Source of the DNA: Stutzerimonas stutzeri
Lineage (GTDB): Bacteria; Pseudomonadota; Gammaproteobacteria; Pseudomonadales; Pseudomonadaceae
Reading direction: 5' to 3'
Length of the DNA: 64,000 nucleotides
NCBI GenBank assembly: GCA_002339675.1
Contig: DDKB01000018.1
Span: 62,001 to 126,000, forward strand
In this document: positions 35,395-45,453 of the stretch, one piece after another
How the letters are laid out: each line of letters opens with the position of its first letter
Numbering within the stretch: the stretch's first letter is position 1
Position numbers and translations under genes: made by a program
The notes under the pieces: model-generated
Told to the model about the DNA's origin: nothing
What the model saw: the letters and a program-made list of their open reading frames with translations, nothing else
Databases searched by the model: none

Positions 35395-37404
35395 ATGTCC
35401 CGACTCAACCCTCGGCAGCAGGAAGCCGTGAACTACGTCGGCGGCCCACTGCTGGTGCTCGCCGGCGCCGGCTCCGGCAAGACCAGCGTGATCACCCGCA
35501 AGATCGCCTACCTGGTGCAACAGTGCGGCATCCAGGCCCGCCACATCGTCGCCATGACCTTCACCAACAAGGCCGCGCGCGAGATGAAGGAGCGCGTCGG
35601 CAGCTTGCTCAAAGGCGCCGAGGCGCGCGGCCTGACCGTGTCCACCTTCCACAATCTGGGCATGAACATCATCCGCAAGGAATATGCGCGCCTGGGCTAC
35701 AAGCCTGGCTTCTCGATCTTCGATGACGGCGACATCAAGGCGCTGCTCACCGACATCATGCAGAAGGAATATTCCGGCGACGACGGTGCCGATGAGATCA
35801 AGAACACCATCGACAGCTGGAAGAACGACCTGATCCTGCCCGACGAGGCGCTGGCCAACGCGCGCAACCCCAAGGAACAGACCGCCGCCATCGTCTACCT
35901 GCACTACCAGCGCACGCTCAAGGCGTACAACGCGGTGGACTTCAACGACCTGATCCTCCTGCCGGTCAAGCTGTTCCAGGAGCATGCCGACATCCTGGAA
36001 AAATGGCAGAACCGCATCCGCTACCTGCTGGTCGACGAATACCAGGACACCAACGCCAGCCAGTACTTGCTGGTCAAATTGCTGGTGGGTATGCGCAACC
36101 AGTTCACCGTGGTCGGCGACGACGACCAGTCGATCTACGCCTGGCGTGGCGCGCGTCCGGAGAACCTGATGCTGCTCAAAGAGGATTACCCGTCCTTGAA
36201 AGTGGTGATGCTGGAGCAGAACTACCGTTCCACCAGCCGCATCCTCAAGTGCGCCAACATCCTCATCGCCAACAACCCGCACGTGTTCGAGAAGCAGCTG
36301 TGGTCGGACATGGGTCATGGCGACGAGATCCGCGTGATCCGCACGCGCAACGAGGACGCCGAGTGCGAGCGCGTGGCGCTGGAGATCCTCACCGAGCACC
36401 TGCGCACTCAGCGTCCCTACAGCGATTTCGCCATCCTCTATCGCGGCAACTACCAGGCCAAGCTGATGGAGCTGAAGCTGCAGCACCATCAGATTCCCTA
36501 TCGCCTGTCCGGTGGCACCAGCTTCTTCGCCCGTCAGGAGGTGAAGGACCTGATGAGCTACTTCCGCCTGCTGGTCAACCCGGACGACGACAACGCCTTT
36601 CTGCGGGTGATCAACGTGCCGCGCCGCGAGATCGGCTCCACCACCCTGGAAAAACTCGGCAACTACGCCAGCGAACGCGGCATCTCGATGTACGCCGCCG
36701 CTGACGAAATCGGCCTCGGCGCCCACCTCGACAGCCGCTACGCCGAGCGCCTGTCGCGCTTCAAGCACTGGATGGACAACGTGCGCCAGCAATGCGTGGT
36801 CAACGAGCCGATCGCCGCCATCCGCAGCATGGTGATGGACATCGACTACGAAAACTGGCTCAGGCAGAACGCCTCCAGCGACAAGGTGGCTGACGCCCGC
36901 ATGGGCAACGTCTGGTTCCTCGTCGATGCGCTGAAAAATACGCTGGATAAAGACGAAGACGGCGACATGACCATCGAGGACGCCATCGGCAAGCTGGTAC
37001 TGCGCGACATGCTCGAACGCCAGCAGGAAGAAGAAGAAGGCGCCGAAGGCGTGCAGATGATGACCATGCATGCCTCTAAGGGGCTGGAATTCCCCTCGGT
37101 GTACATCATCGGCTTCGAGGAGGAGATCCTGCCGCACCGATCCAGCATCGAGGCCGACACCATCGAGGAAGAGCGGCGCCTGGCCTACGTCGGCATCACC
37201 CGCGCCAAGCGCAACCTGGCGCTGACCTTCGCCGCCAAGCGCAAACAGTACGGCGAGGTCATCGATTGCACGCCGAGCCGCTTCCTCGACGAGCTGCCGC
37301 CAGAGGACCTGGTCTGGGAAGGCCAGGAAGATGCGCCGGTGGAGGTTAAAGCGGCCCGCGGCAACGACGCGCTGGCAGCAATGCGGGCGATGTTGAAAAA
37401 GTAG
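35395..37404 (+). CDS. rep: ATP-dependent DNA helicase Rep
   Basis: A 669-residue SF1A helicase moving 3' to 5' that helps replication forks past bound proteins. Motif I is LAGAGSGKTSVIT (residues 22-34), motif II VDEYQDTN, motif III GDDDQSIYAWRGA, motif V/VI MTMHASKGLEFPSVY and EEERRLAYVGITRAKR. The length equals E. coli Rep and there is no UvrD-type C-terminal tail. The position matches PA5296. Confidence 0.97.
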   Translation: MSRLNPRQQEAVNYVGGPLLVLAGAGSGKTSVITRKIAYLVQQCGIQARHIVAMTFTNKAAREMKERVGSLLKGAEARGLTVSTFHNLGMNIIRKEYARLGYKPGFSIFDDGDIKALLTDIMQKEYSGDDGADEIKNTIDSWKNDLILPDEALANARNPKEQTAAIVYLHYQRTLKAYNAVDFNDLILLPVKLFQEHADILEKWQNRIRYLLVDEYQDTNASQYLLVKLLVGMRNQFTVVGDDDQSIYAWRGARPENLMLLKEDYPSLKVVMLEQNYRSTSRILKCANILIANNPHVFEKQLWSDMGHGDEIRVIRTRNEDAECERVALEILTEHLRTQRPYSDFAILYRGNYQAKLMELKLQHHQIPYRLSGGTSFFARQEVKDLMSYFRLLVNPDDDNAFLRVINVPRREIGSTTLEKLGNYASERGISMYAAADEIGLGAHLDSRYAERLSRFKHWMDNVRQQCVVNEPIAAIRSMVMDIDYENWLRQNASSDKVADARMGNVWFLVDALKNTLDKDEDGDMTIEDAIGKLVLRDMLERQQEEEEGAEGVQMMTMHASKGLEFPSVYIIGFEEEILPHRSSIEADTIEEERRLAYVGITRAKRNLALTFAAKRKQYGEVIDCTPSRFLDELPPEDLVWEGQEDAPVEVKAARGNDALAAMRAMLKK

Positions 37405-37424
37405 CCGCAGGCGGTTCAGGCAGA

Positions 37425-37511
37425 CGTAGGGTGGATCACGCTTCACCGATCCACCGGGTGGCGATCCACCGCTACGTCACGGTGGATGTAAAAAGCGACA
37501 TCCACCCTACG
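37425..37511. repeat. Inverted repeat with 12-bp arms between rep and the IclR gene
   Basis: CGTAGGGTGGAT (37425-37436) and ATCCACCCTACG (37500-37511) are perfect inverted arms; the 63 bases between contain further GATCCACC and GGTGGATG copies. GTAGGGTGGAT-type palindromes are dispersed extragenic repeats in P. stutzeri-group genomes. Located between convergent genes, the stem could serve as a terminator for both. Confidence 0.75.
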
Positions 37512-37516
37512 CCACC

Positions 37517-38281
37517 TTAACCGCTGACAATCGCCTCCAACTCCCCGGCCGCCGCGCGCAGGCGTGGCACGAACGCCAACAGCGAGTCCATGGAACAACG
37601 AATCACCGGCGCATGGGTGAACAGGCAGGCGCTCAGCTCGCCACGGCCATCGCGCACCGGCACGGCGCAGGCGACCATGCCGTCGATGAACTCCTCCGAA
37701 TCGGTGGCCAGTTCCTCTTCGCGAATCCGCACCAGATCGTCACGCAAGGCACTGAGGTCGGTCAGCGTATTGCGCGCCAGCTGCCGAATCGGCAGGCGCG
37801 GCAGGATCCGCTCGAGCTGATCATCCGGCAACGAAGCGAGGTACAGCTTGCCGCTGGCGGTGCACCAGAGCGGCGTGTGGCTGCCGATGGGCAGGTTGAT
37901 CTGCAGCGGCCAGTTGGTCTGCACCCGGTCGAAATAGAGCATGTCCAAACCATCGGGCACGGACAGGCCGCAGGTTTCGCCAATCTCGTCGGACAGCTGG
38001 CGCAGGATTGCCTGACGCAAGGCCTTGTGCCGACCACTGCCGAGGATATTCACCGCCGTGGCGTGCAGCCGATCGCCCGGCAGCAGGCCGCCACGCAGGC
38101 CGAACTGCAGAAAACCCTCTTTCTCCAGTGTTTGCACCAGGCGATGGGCGCTGGCCTTCGGAATATCCAGTTTTTCCGCCAGCGCGCTGGGTGTCAGCGG
38201 CTCCGTTGCGCCAGCCACGGCTTCGATGATTTCCAGCACACGGGTGATGGAAGAGCCTTTTTCGCGGGAAGTGCTGCGCAT
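37517..38281 (-). CDS. IclR-family transcriptional regulator
   Basis: A 254-residue regulator: N-terminal winged helix-turn-helix (about residues 10-75; LTPSALAEKLDIPKASAHRLVQTLEKEGFL) and the C-terminal effector-binding domain (CGLSVPDGLDMLYFDRV, then LYLASLPDDQLERIL, and LSACLFTHAP near the end). IclR proteins usually control adjacent catabolic genes. The nearest candidates are the mmsA-alcohol dehydrogenase pair on the same strand, upstream of which lies an array of GAGAC palindromes. Effector unknown. Confidence 0.9.
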   Translation of the reverse strand: MRSTSREKGSSITRVLEIIEAVAGATEPLTPSALAEKLDIPKASAHRLVQTLEKEGFLQFGLRGGLLPGDRLHATAVNILGSGRHKALRQAILRQLSDEIGETCGLSVPDGLDMLYFDRVQTNWPLQINLPIGSHTPLWCTASGKLYLASLPDDQLERILPRLPIRQLARNTLTDLSALRDDLVRIREEELATDSEEFIDGMVACAVPVRDGRGELSACLFTHAPVIRCSMDSLLAFVPRLRAAAGELEAIVSG

Positions 38282-38342
38282 CGTCTGCCTTGTAGTTCAA
38301 AAGAGTGGACCGCCATGGCGCGGGATGGGTGTATCGACGCAT

Positions 38343-38507
38343 GTGGGCTGAAGCCCACCCTACGCGCGTCTATTCATGATCCGCATCGATAAATTCGCAC
38401 CAAGGGCGGACGACCTCTGCCCGCACCATGACGATTTTCATCGAGGAAGGGGGCGCACTTCCGCCGCCCGTGCATGCCCGGTTCTGTAGGCTGGGCTTCA
38501 GCCCACC
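38343..38507. repeat. Inverted pair of REP-like hairpins between mmsA and the IclR gene
   Basis: 38343-38364 contains GTGGGCT-GA-AGCCCAC followed by CCTACG; 38486-38507 is the reverse complement of almost the same unit (GTAGGC then TGGGCT-TC-AGCCCA). About 20 of 22 positions agree between the two copies. Each forms its own hairpin and the pair can form a larger one. This resembles a BIME-type arrangement; nothing else is seen in this 255-base gap. Confidence 0.75.
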
Positions 38508-38536
38508 AAGACGCCAAGACGCCCCCCTGCAAGTGC

Positions 38537-40039
<1,503 letters not shown>

Positions 40040-40044
40040 GGGGC

Positions 40045-41211
40045 TCACTCCTGGTTCCAGACGGTTTCGTAGAGGTCGATGATTTCCGCTTCGCTGGGCA
40101 CGCGCGGGTTGTTGCCGGGCGAACCCGAAGCCAGCGCCTGCTTGGCCATGGTTTCGCGCAGTTCGAAGAAGCGCTCGCGGGTGATGCCGAACTGCTCGGG
40201 GCTGGGCACCTGCAATTCCTGGTTGACCGCGCGCAGCTCGGTCAGCAGCTTTTCATTGGCCGCTTCGACGCTGTCGGTCTGCGCCGCTACGCCCATGGCT
40301 CGCGCGCAGTCGGCATAACGCTCCGGCGCAGCGGGAATCGAGAACGCCGTGATCGCCGGCAGCAGCATGGCGTTGGACAGTCCGTGCGGCACATGGAAGA
40401 AAGCCCCAATGGGCCGGCTCATGCCATGCACCAGCGCCACCGAGGCGTTGGAGAAGGCAATGCCGGCCAGGGTCGCGCCGAGCATCATCGCCTCGCGGGC
40501 CTGACGATTAGCCGGCTCGTGGTAGGCCGCGCGCAGGTTCGGCGCCAAGAGGCGCATGGCCTGCAGCGCCTGCGCATCGCTGTAGAGACTGGCCTTGCGG
40601 CTGACATAGGCCTCGATGGCGTGGGTCAGCGCATCGATGCCGGTGTCGGCAGTGACACGTGGCGGCAGCGACAGGGTCAGCTCATAGTCGACCAGCGCGG
40701 CGACCGGCATGAAGCCAAGCCCGGCGCAGAGCATTTTCTCGTCGCTGGTTTCGTCGGTAATGATGGTAAAGCGCGTGGCTTCCGAGCCGGTGCCCGCCGT
40801 CGTCGGGATGGCGATCAGCGGCAACCCGGCTTCGCTGACATCGCGCGGGAAGCGGTAGTCGCGCATCTCGCCGCCAAACTTGCCGAGGATGCCGATGGCC
40901 TTGGCCGAGTCGATCGGGCTGCCGCCGCCGAGGGCGATGATCGAGTCGTAGTTGCCCGCCCGCACCATCTCGACGCCCGCCCGGATCGAGGCGGCGGTCG
41001 GCTCCGGCAAGGTGTCGGCGAAGCAGTCGCTGGGGATGTCGGCCTTGCTCAGCGTCTCGCTGATCCGCGCGACATAGCCCAGCTCGACCATCATCCGGTC
41101 GGTGACGATCAGCGGCCGTTTGCAGCCGAGATTCTGAAGGACGGAGACGATCTGCTGGCTGGCGCCGGCGCCGACTTCCATCAGGCGCGGCAGGACGATG
41201 CGATGGCTCAT
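40045..41211 (-). CDS. Iron-containing alcohol dehydrogenase
   Basis: A 388-residue group III alcohol dehydrogenase: NAD-binding region GGGSPIDSAKAIGIL, conserved IPTTAGTGSEATRF, and metal ligands D and H in DALTHAIEAYVS plus histidines in ALVHGMSRPIG and HVPHGLSNAMLLP. Paired with MmsA it could oxidise a 3-hydroxy acid (3-hydroxypropionate or 3-hydroxyisobutyrate) or related alcohol to the semialdehyde that MmsA then uses; this is inference from context. ATG 41211 (MSHRIVLPRLMEVG) is the family start. Likely controlled by operators just upstream. Confidence 0.92.
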   Translation of the reverse strand: MSHRIVLPRLMEVGAGASQQIVSVLQNLGCKRPLIVTDRMMVELGYVARISETLSKADIPSDCFADTLPEPTAASIRAGVEMVRAGNYDSIIALGGGSPIDSAKAIGILGKFGGEMRDYRFPRDVSEAGLPLIAIPTTAGTGSEATRFTIITDETSDEKMLCAGLGFMPVAALVDYELTLSLPPRVTADTGIDALTHAIEAYVSRKASLYSDAQALQAMRLLAPNLRAAYHEPANRQAREAMMLGATLAGIAFSNASVALVHGMSRPIGAFFHVPHGLSNAMLLPAITAFSIPAAPERYADCARAMGVAAQTDSVEAANEKLLTELRAVNQELQVPSPEQFGITRERFFELRETMAKQALASGSPGNNPRVPSEAEIIDLYETVWNQE

Positions 41212-41274
41212 GGTGTTCTCCGGGGGGCGGTCGCGACCTTCGACGCCGGCAAGGCTTGCCGGACGAAGCACGAG

Positions 41275-41385
41275 GAGACCTCAGGTCTCTATTGTTATTT
41301 TGAGACAGTTCGTCTCACTTATCATTGAGACTAGAAAACACCGACGCAGCCGTCAACCTATAACGAGACAATTTTTCTCGTTATA
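41275..41385. promoter_or_regulatory. Cluster of GAGAC palindromes upstream of the dehydrogenase operon
   Basis: Within about 110 bases there are three inverted repeats built on GAGAC/GTCTC: GAGACC-TCA-GGTCTC (41275-41289), TGAGAC-N5-GTCTCA (41301-41317) and TATAACGAGA-N7-TCTCGTTATA (41359-41385), plus a lone TGAGAC at 41326. The stretch is AT-rich against the chromosome and starts 64 bases upstream of the dehydrogenase ATG. It looks like the operator/promoter of that operon. The remaining part of the 394-base gap (41386-41605) shows nothing I can name. Confidence 0.65.
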
Positions 41386-41605
41386 GAAAATTACGATAAA
41401 TCCTGGCTTGAACATGCTTTGGAACGCTGGGTCGGTTCGCCAGCAAGCTGGTTCGTACGAAAAGCGGCCAACAGTTGCCGCTCGATAGCCGAGTCGATCA
41501 CCGGTCTCGTAGGTCCGACGCTTCCCCGCTAAACCCAGGCAAGGTCACACGCCGAGCGTGACGGACCCACGCACGCTGCCTATTCTGAAAGGCGATCGCG
41601 GACCG

Positions 41606-42196
41606 CTACCTGCCGGGATCGGCCAGCCGCCGCAGCAAAGCGTCGCCTTCGCTCTGCAGGCGTCGGCGTGTCTGCCCGGCCTCTTCGCGGGCCGCTCCGC
41701 TGTCAAGGCTCGGCCTGTCGGCATCGACGTTGATCAGCGCCGCACTGAGGCCCGCATGAATGAGCACAGCCCCTGCCTGGACATCGCTCTGCACGTTCGC
41801 GTCGGTAAGCGGCCAGGCATCGACGGCAAGCTCTAGCGCCTCCAGACAGCAATGCGCCAGGGCCAGCGGCACCGCACAGGCCTGACGCGCCGCGGCCTGC
41901 GTGTCCTCGGCGTCGCCATCACGGGCTGCGCTCAGGTAGTCACTGAAGGCCTGCATGTCGTGGTCGGCAAAGGTTCCCGGTCGGCCCAGCAGCGCTTCAG
42001 CGGCTTGCAGCAATTTCAGGCGCGCCGGATTGGCACCGTGCGCCTCACTGATACGCAGCCCTTTTACCACCAGCGCCAGGCCGATATCAGCCGTAACGGC
42101 CGCGGCGGCCCCGCAACCGGGTGTCGGTTTGGCGACGGCCGTCGCGGCGCGAAAGGCTGCCAACGGTTGCGCCCAGATGCCCTCGCCTTCGCTCAT
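41606..42196 (-). CDS. Cyclodeaminase/cyclohydrolase family protein (FTCD C-terminal-like)
   Basis: A 196-residue helical protein with the loop KPTPGCGAAAAVTADIGLALV near residue 25, typical of formiminotetrahydrofolate cyclodeaminase and methenyl-THF cyclohydrolase (FchA) proteins (usually S-T-P-G-G-G-S). It would act on formimino- or methenyl-tetrahydrofolate, but here the usual STPGGGS is changed to PTPGCGA, so activity is uncertain. ATG 42196 lies 10 bases after the gap-like gene, and both are read in the same direction, so they appear to be an operon. Confidence 0.8.
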   Translation of the reverse strand: MSEGEGIWAQPLAAFRAATAVAKPTPGCGAAAAVTADIGLALVVKGLRISEAHGANPARLKLLQAAEALLGRPGTFADHDMQAFSDYLSAARDGDAEDTQAAARQACAVPLALAHCCLEALELAVDAWPLTDANVQSDVQAGAVLIHAGLSAALINVDADRPSLDSGAAREEAGQTRRRLQSEGDALLRRLADPGR

Positions 42197-42206
42197 GCGT
42201 CTACCT

Positions 42207-43226
42207 TCAGCTAGCCTGCGCCTTGCCGTCGCCCCAGTGCAGCAGAACATCGAGCATGCGGTTGGAGAACGCCCACTCGTTGTCGTACCAGGCCAGCACC
42301 TTGACCAGATCGCCCTGCACGCGGGTATGACTGAGGTCCGCCACGCACGAGGTCGGATGGCCGAAGAAGTCGCGGGACACCAGTGGTAGGTCGTTGCACT
42401 CCATCACCCCGAGCGGCATCCGCTGCGCGCCCTCGCGCAGGATCTGGTTGATCGCCTCGACGCTGCCGGGTGCGCGTTCGGCAGTGAAGGTCAGGTCCAC
42501 CAGCGACACATTGGGTGTCGGCACCCGCACCGCCAAACCGTCCAGGCGGCCGGCCAGCTCGGGCAGCACCAGGCCGATGGCCTTGGCCGCGCCCGTGGTC
42601 GAGGGGATCATCGACTCCGCGGCGGCGCGGGCGCGGTAGAGGTCCTTGTGCGCCTTGTCCAGCAGGTTCTGGTCATTGGTGTAGGAGTGAACGGTGTTGA
42701 GCAGCCCTTGCCGGATGCCCACGGCCTCGTGCAGCACCTTGGCCAGCGGTGCCAGGCAGTTGGTGGTGCAGGACGCATTGGAGATCACCCGCTGGCTATC
42801 GCTGAGCAACTGATGGTTGACCCCGTAGACCACGGTCAGATCGGCGCCGTCGAGCGGGTGCGAGGCGAATACCCGCTGCGCCCCGGCCTGCAGGTGCTGG
42901 TCGACCAGCTCGCGCTTCTTGAACTTGCCGGAGCACTCGAGCACCACGTCGACCCCAAGCGGCTTCCAGGGCAGCTGCGTAGGGTCGCGCTCCTGCAACA
43001 GGCGAATCGACTGGCCGCGGATCTGCATCACGTCATCGCGCAGATCGACCTGTCCGTGAAAGCGGCCGAACGTCGTGTCGAAACGCGTCAGGTGCGCCAT
43101 TGCGGCGCGATCGCTGAGGTCGTTGATCGCCTCGACATGGATCTGGTTTTCCAGGTTCCGCTCGAACAAGGCTCGCAGCACGGCCCGGCCGATGCGACCG
43201 TAACCGTTGATGGCAATCCGCAACAT
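42207..43226 (-). CDS. gap: Type I glyceraldehyde-3-phosphate dehydrogenase-like protein
   Basis: A 339-residue NAD(P)-dependent aldehyde dehydrogenase: Rossmann start MLRIAINGYGRIGRAVLRAL, catalytic cysteine in SNASCTTNCLAPL (near residue 150), HSYTNDQNLLD, and the C-terminal AWYDNEWAFSNRML. It is closer to GAPDH than to erythrose-4-phosphate dehydrogenase in the HSYT and RAAAESMIPSTTGAAKA regions, yet shares VVYGVNH with Epd proteins, so the substrate is not certain. ATG 43226 was chosen; the open frame extends ten codons upstream. Confidence 0.88.
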   Translation of the reverse strand: MLRIAINGYGRIGRAVLRALFERNLENQIHVEAINDLSDRAAMAHLTRFDTTFGRFHGQVDLRDDVMQIRGQSIRLLQERDPTQLPWKPLGVDVVLECSGKFKKRELVDQHLQAGAQRVFASHPLDGADLTVVYGVNHQLLSDSQRVISNASCTTNCLAPLAKVLHEAVGIRQGLLNTVHSYTNDQNLLDKAHKDLYRARAAAESMIPSTTGAAKAIGLVLPELAGRLDGLAVRVPTPNVSLVDLTFTAERAPGSVEAINQILREGAQRMPLGVMECNDLPLVSRDFFGHPTSCVADLSHTRVQGDLVKVLAWYDNEWAFSNRMLDVLLHWGDGKAQAS

Positions 43227-43402
43227 GGCGATCTCCCGAAATGGTGTCTGGTCCAAGGTTAGTCGGAGTATCCCCCGCGGCGTTCAGTACCGCCCGGCGG
43301 CGATGTGCCGCACTGGCCAAACCCGTTCGGCCCCGGCCAGTCCAACCGCGCGACACGCACCGGGCAGCCCACGGCCTGACGGACAACCCAACGGAGCAAC
43401 CA

Positions 43403-43993
43403 ATGACCCGCACCCTCGATGCGTCCGACTGGCGCGGTTGGCGGAAAGCGGGATTCCCCGACGATTGCTGGCAGCGAGGCGGCGAGCAGCTGTGCGCGAT
43501 CGCAGGCCCGCGGCGGGTAGATCTGGTGTCGCACGGGCGCTACCGCGATTGCCGGCTCGCCTTCGAGTTCGCGCTGCCCCGCGCCGGCAATTCCGGTGTC
43601 TTCTGCCGAGTCGACGAGCACGCAGGCCTGAGCTGGCACAGCGGCCCCGAGATGCAGCTGCTCGACGATGCCGGCCACCCCGACGGGCGCCAACCGACCA
43701 CCCGCAACGGTGCGTTATACGGGCTATTGCCGCCGGCGTTGGAGACGCCCATCGAGCCGGGGCGGTTCATCGAGGCCGCACTGCAGATACGCCACGGCGC
43801 GGTCGAACACTGGCTGGACGGCCGCTGCGTGCTGCGCTACCGGCTCGACGATTCGATGCTTGTTCAGCGTATCGCCGCCAGCAAGTTCGCCGCCTACCCC
43901 GGCTTCGCCCGTGCGCCGGAGGGCCATCTGGTCCTGCAGCATCATGGCGAAGCGGTGTGCTATCGCCGCCTGTCGATCGACACCTTCGACTGA
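43403..43993 (+). CDS. DUF1080 / 3-keto-disaccharide hydrolase-like protein
   Basis: A 196-residue concanavalin-like protein (MTRTLDASDWRGWRKAGFPDD). The pattern YRDCRLAFEFALPRAGNSGVFCRV and later GPEMQLLDDAGHP and APEGHLVLQHHGEAVCYRRLSI is that of the DUF1080 fold, several members of which cleave 3-keto-glycosides. There is no signal peptide, so it is probably cytoplasmic. Divergent from the gap-like gene. I would not assign a substrate. Confidence 0.75.
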   Translation: MTRTLDASDWRGWRKAGFPDDCWQRGGEQLCAIAGPRRVDLVSHGRYRDCRLAFEFALPRAGNSGVFCRVDEHAGLSWHSGPEMQLLDDAGHPDGRQPTTRNGALYGLLPPALETPIEPGRFIEAALQIRHGAVEHWLDGRCVLRYRLDDSMLVQRIAASKFAAYPGFARAPEGHLVLQHHGEAVCYRRLSIDTFD

Positions 43994-44176
43994 ACGCCCC
44001 ACTTGGACCCGGGCGCGAATTTAAGCGAGAATGCGCGGCTTTCCAGGCTGCGCAAGGCAGTGACGACGGGATCGAAACGAGCTGGGCGCTCGCCTCGCGG
44101 CGCAGCGCCCAGCTGGCTTTTCGGCTTCCCGATGCGTCCGCCGGACCCGGCCGCCCACGCTTGAGGTAGCGCGTTC

Positions 44177-44749
44177 GTGGAACAGCTGAAACAAAAGATT
44201 CGCCAACAAGGCATTGTCCTGTCCGACCGCGTGCTCAAGGTCGACGCCTTTCTGAACCACCAGATCGACCCGGAGCTGATGCAGCAGATCGGTCAGGAAT
44301 TCGCCCGCCGGTTCCGCGACGAAGGCATCACCAAGATCGTCACCATCGAGGCCTCGGGTATCGCCCCGGCGATCATGGCCGGGCTGGAGCTGGGCGTCCC
44401 GGTGATTTTCGCGCGCAAGCACCAGTCGCTGACCCTGACCGACCACCTGCTCACCGCCTCGGTGTACTCGTTCACCAAGCAGGTCGAAAGCACCATCGCG
44501 ATTTCCACCAACCACCTGTCGGCCAGCGACCGGGTGCTGGTGATCGATGATTTCCTCGCCAACGGCAAGGCCGCCAAGGGGCTGATCTCGATCATCGAGC
44601 AGGCCGGAGCGAGCATCGCCGGGCTCGGCATCGTCATCGAAAAGTCGTTCCAGGCCGGCCGCCAAGAACTGGAAGAAGCCGGTTTCCGCGTCGAATCACT
44701 GGCCCGCGTCGCGGCGCTCAGCGACGGCCAGGTGATCTTCGTCGAGTAA
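44177..44749 (+). CDS. xpt: Xanthine phosphoribosyltransferase
   Basis: A 190-residue PRPP-dependent enzyme salvaging xanthine to XMP. The PRPP loop is VLVIDDFLANGKAAKGL, and IEASGIAPAIMAGLELGVPVIFARKHQ is the family hallmark. The start is GTG 44177, with GAGG about 10 bases upstream, giving MEQLKQKIRQQG. Position matches PA5298. I checked the 180-base leader for a purine riboswitch and saw none. Confidence 0.95.
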   Translation: MEQLKQKIRQQGIVLSDRVLKVDAFLNHQIDPELMQQIGQEFARRFRDEGITKIVTIEASGIAPAIMAGLELGVPVIFARKHQSLTLTDHLLTASVYSFTKQVESTIAISTNHLSASDRVLVIDDFLANGKAAKGLISIIEQAGASIAGLGIVIEKSFQAGRQELEEAGFRVESLARVAALSDGQVIFVE

Positions 44750-44754
44750 GGTCC

Positions 44755-45273
44755 CTAGGCCCGGCGCCATAGGGCGACCAGCGCGCCCTGGGTACCGGCG
44801 ACCGGGTCGCTCACCGGCACACCCACCCGCTCGGCGCGGGCGCGCGCCTCGTCATGGTTGCCCTCTCCCGGCCGCAACAGGTCGTACGCCTGGCCCACCG
44901 GGTAGCCGCCGACCACCTCGAAATCGGCGCTGGCGCTGAGCTGGCAGTGCCCGGTGCCGGCCGGCAACACCAGCGCGTCGCCCGCCTGCACCGCCACTTC
45001 CTGCCCCTGCTCGCCGCCGAGCATCAGCCGCGCCGAGCCGCGCGCAACCCCCAGGACTTCATGCGCCGTGGAATGGTAATGGTGGTAGTCGTAGACACCG
45101 GCGCGCCACTGTGCCGGCCACAGGTGGCTGTCGAACAGGGTTTCGAACGCGCCGGCGTAGTCGGCGCCGGCCAGCGGCAGCTGGCGGTAGACCAGCACTG
45201 GATGCGAACTGTTCGGCGTGCGACCGTCGCTGGAAAAATGCAGCTGCTCGGGCTGCGGGGCGGAACTGGGCAT
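44755..45273 (-). CDS. Cupin-domain protein, YjlB-like
   Basis: A 172-residue protein with one cupin barrel: motif 1 YDYHHYHSTAHEVLGVARG (metal histidines and glutamate) and motif 2 VQAGDALVLPAGTGHCQL. It resembles the YjlB family of unknown function. ATG 45273 (MPSSAPQPEQLHF) was chosen; an ATG six bases upstream is possible. Convergent with xpt, the stops separated by 5 bases. Confidence 0.82.
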   Translation of the reverse strand: MPSSAPQPEQLHFSSDGRTPNSSHPVLVYRQLPLAGADYAGAFETLFDSHLWPAQWRAGVYDYHHYHSTAHEVLGVARGSARLMLGGEQGQEVAVQAGDALVLPAGTGHCQLSASADFEVVGGYPVGQAYDLLRPGEGNHDEARARAERVGVPVSDPVAGTQGALVALWRRA

Positions 45274-45376
45274 GGGCCACCTCATCGTTGTGCCGGGCCC
45301 CGCCGTAGTGGTGCCCGGTATCGAACTCGATGTTTCGACCCGGCAACGGCGCGCTTTTCTCCCGACCACAAACGAC

Positions 45377-45398
45377 ATCGCCGCCCGAAGGCGGCGAT
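45377..45398 (-). terminator. UUCG-capped stem downstream of the cytochrome c5 gene
   Basis: Perfect 9-bp stem ATCGCCGCC/GGCGGCGAT. The loop reads TTCG on the minus strand, favouring function for the cytochrome transcript, whose stop is about 55 bases upstream. No long U run follows. Confidence 0.5.
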
Positions 45399-45453
45399 GG
45401 TTCTGGCGGCCTGCCGGGCCCGGCAGCGCGCGCTGCCAGCCGGCAAATACCGG

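Noticed and set aside
43994..44176. Purine riboswitch before xpt
   Set aside because: The leader is GC-rich and lacks the conserved purine aptamer loops; no terminator or anti-terminator pair was seen.
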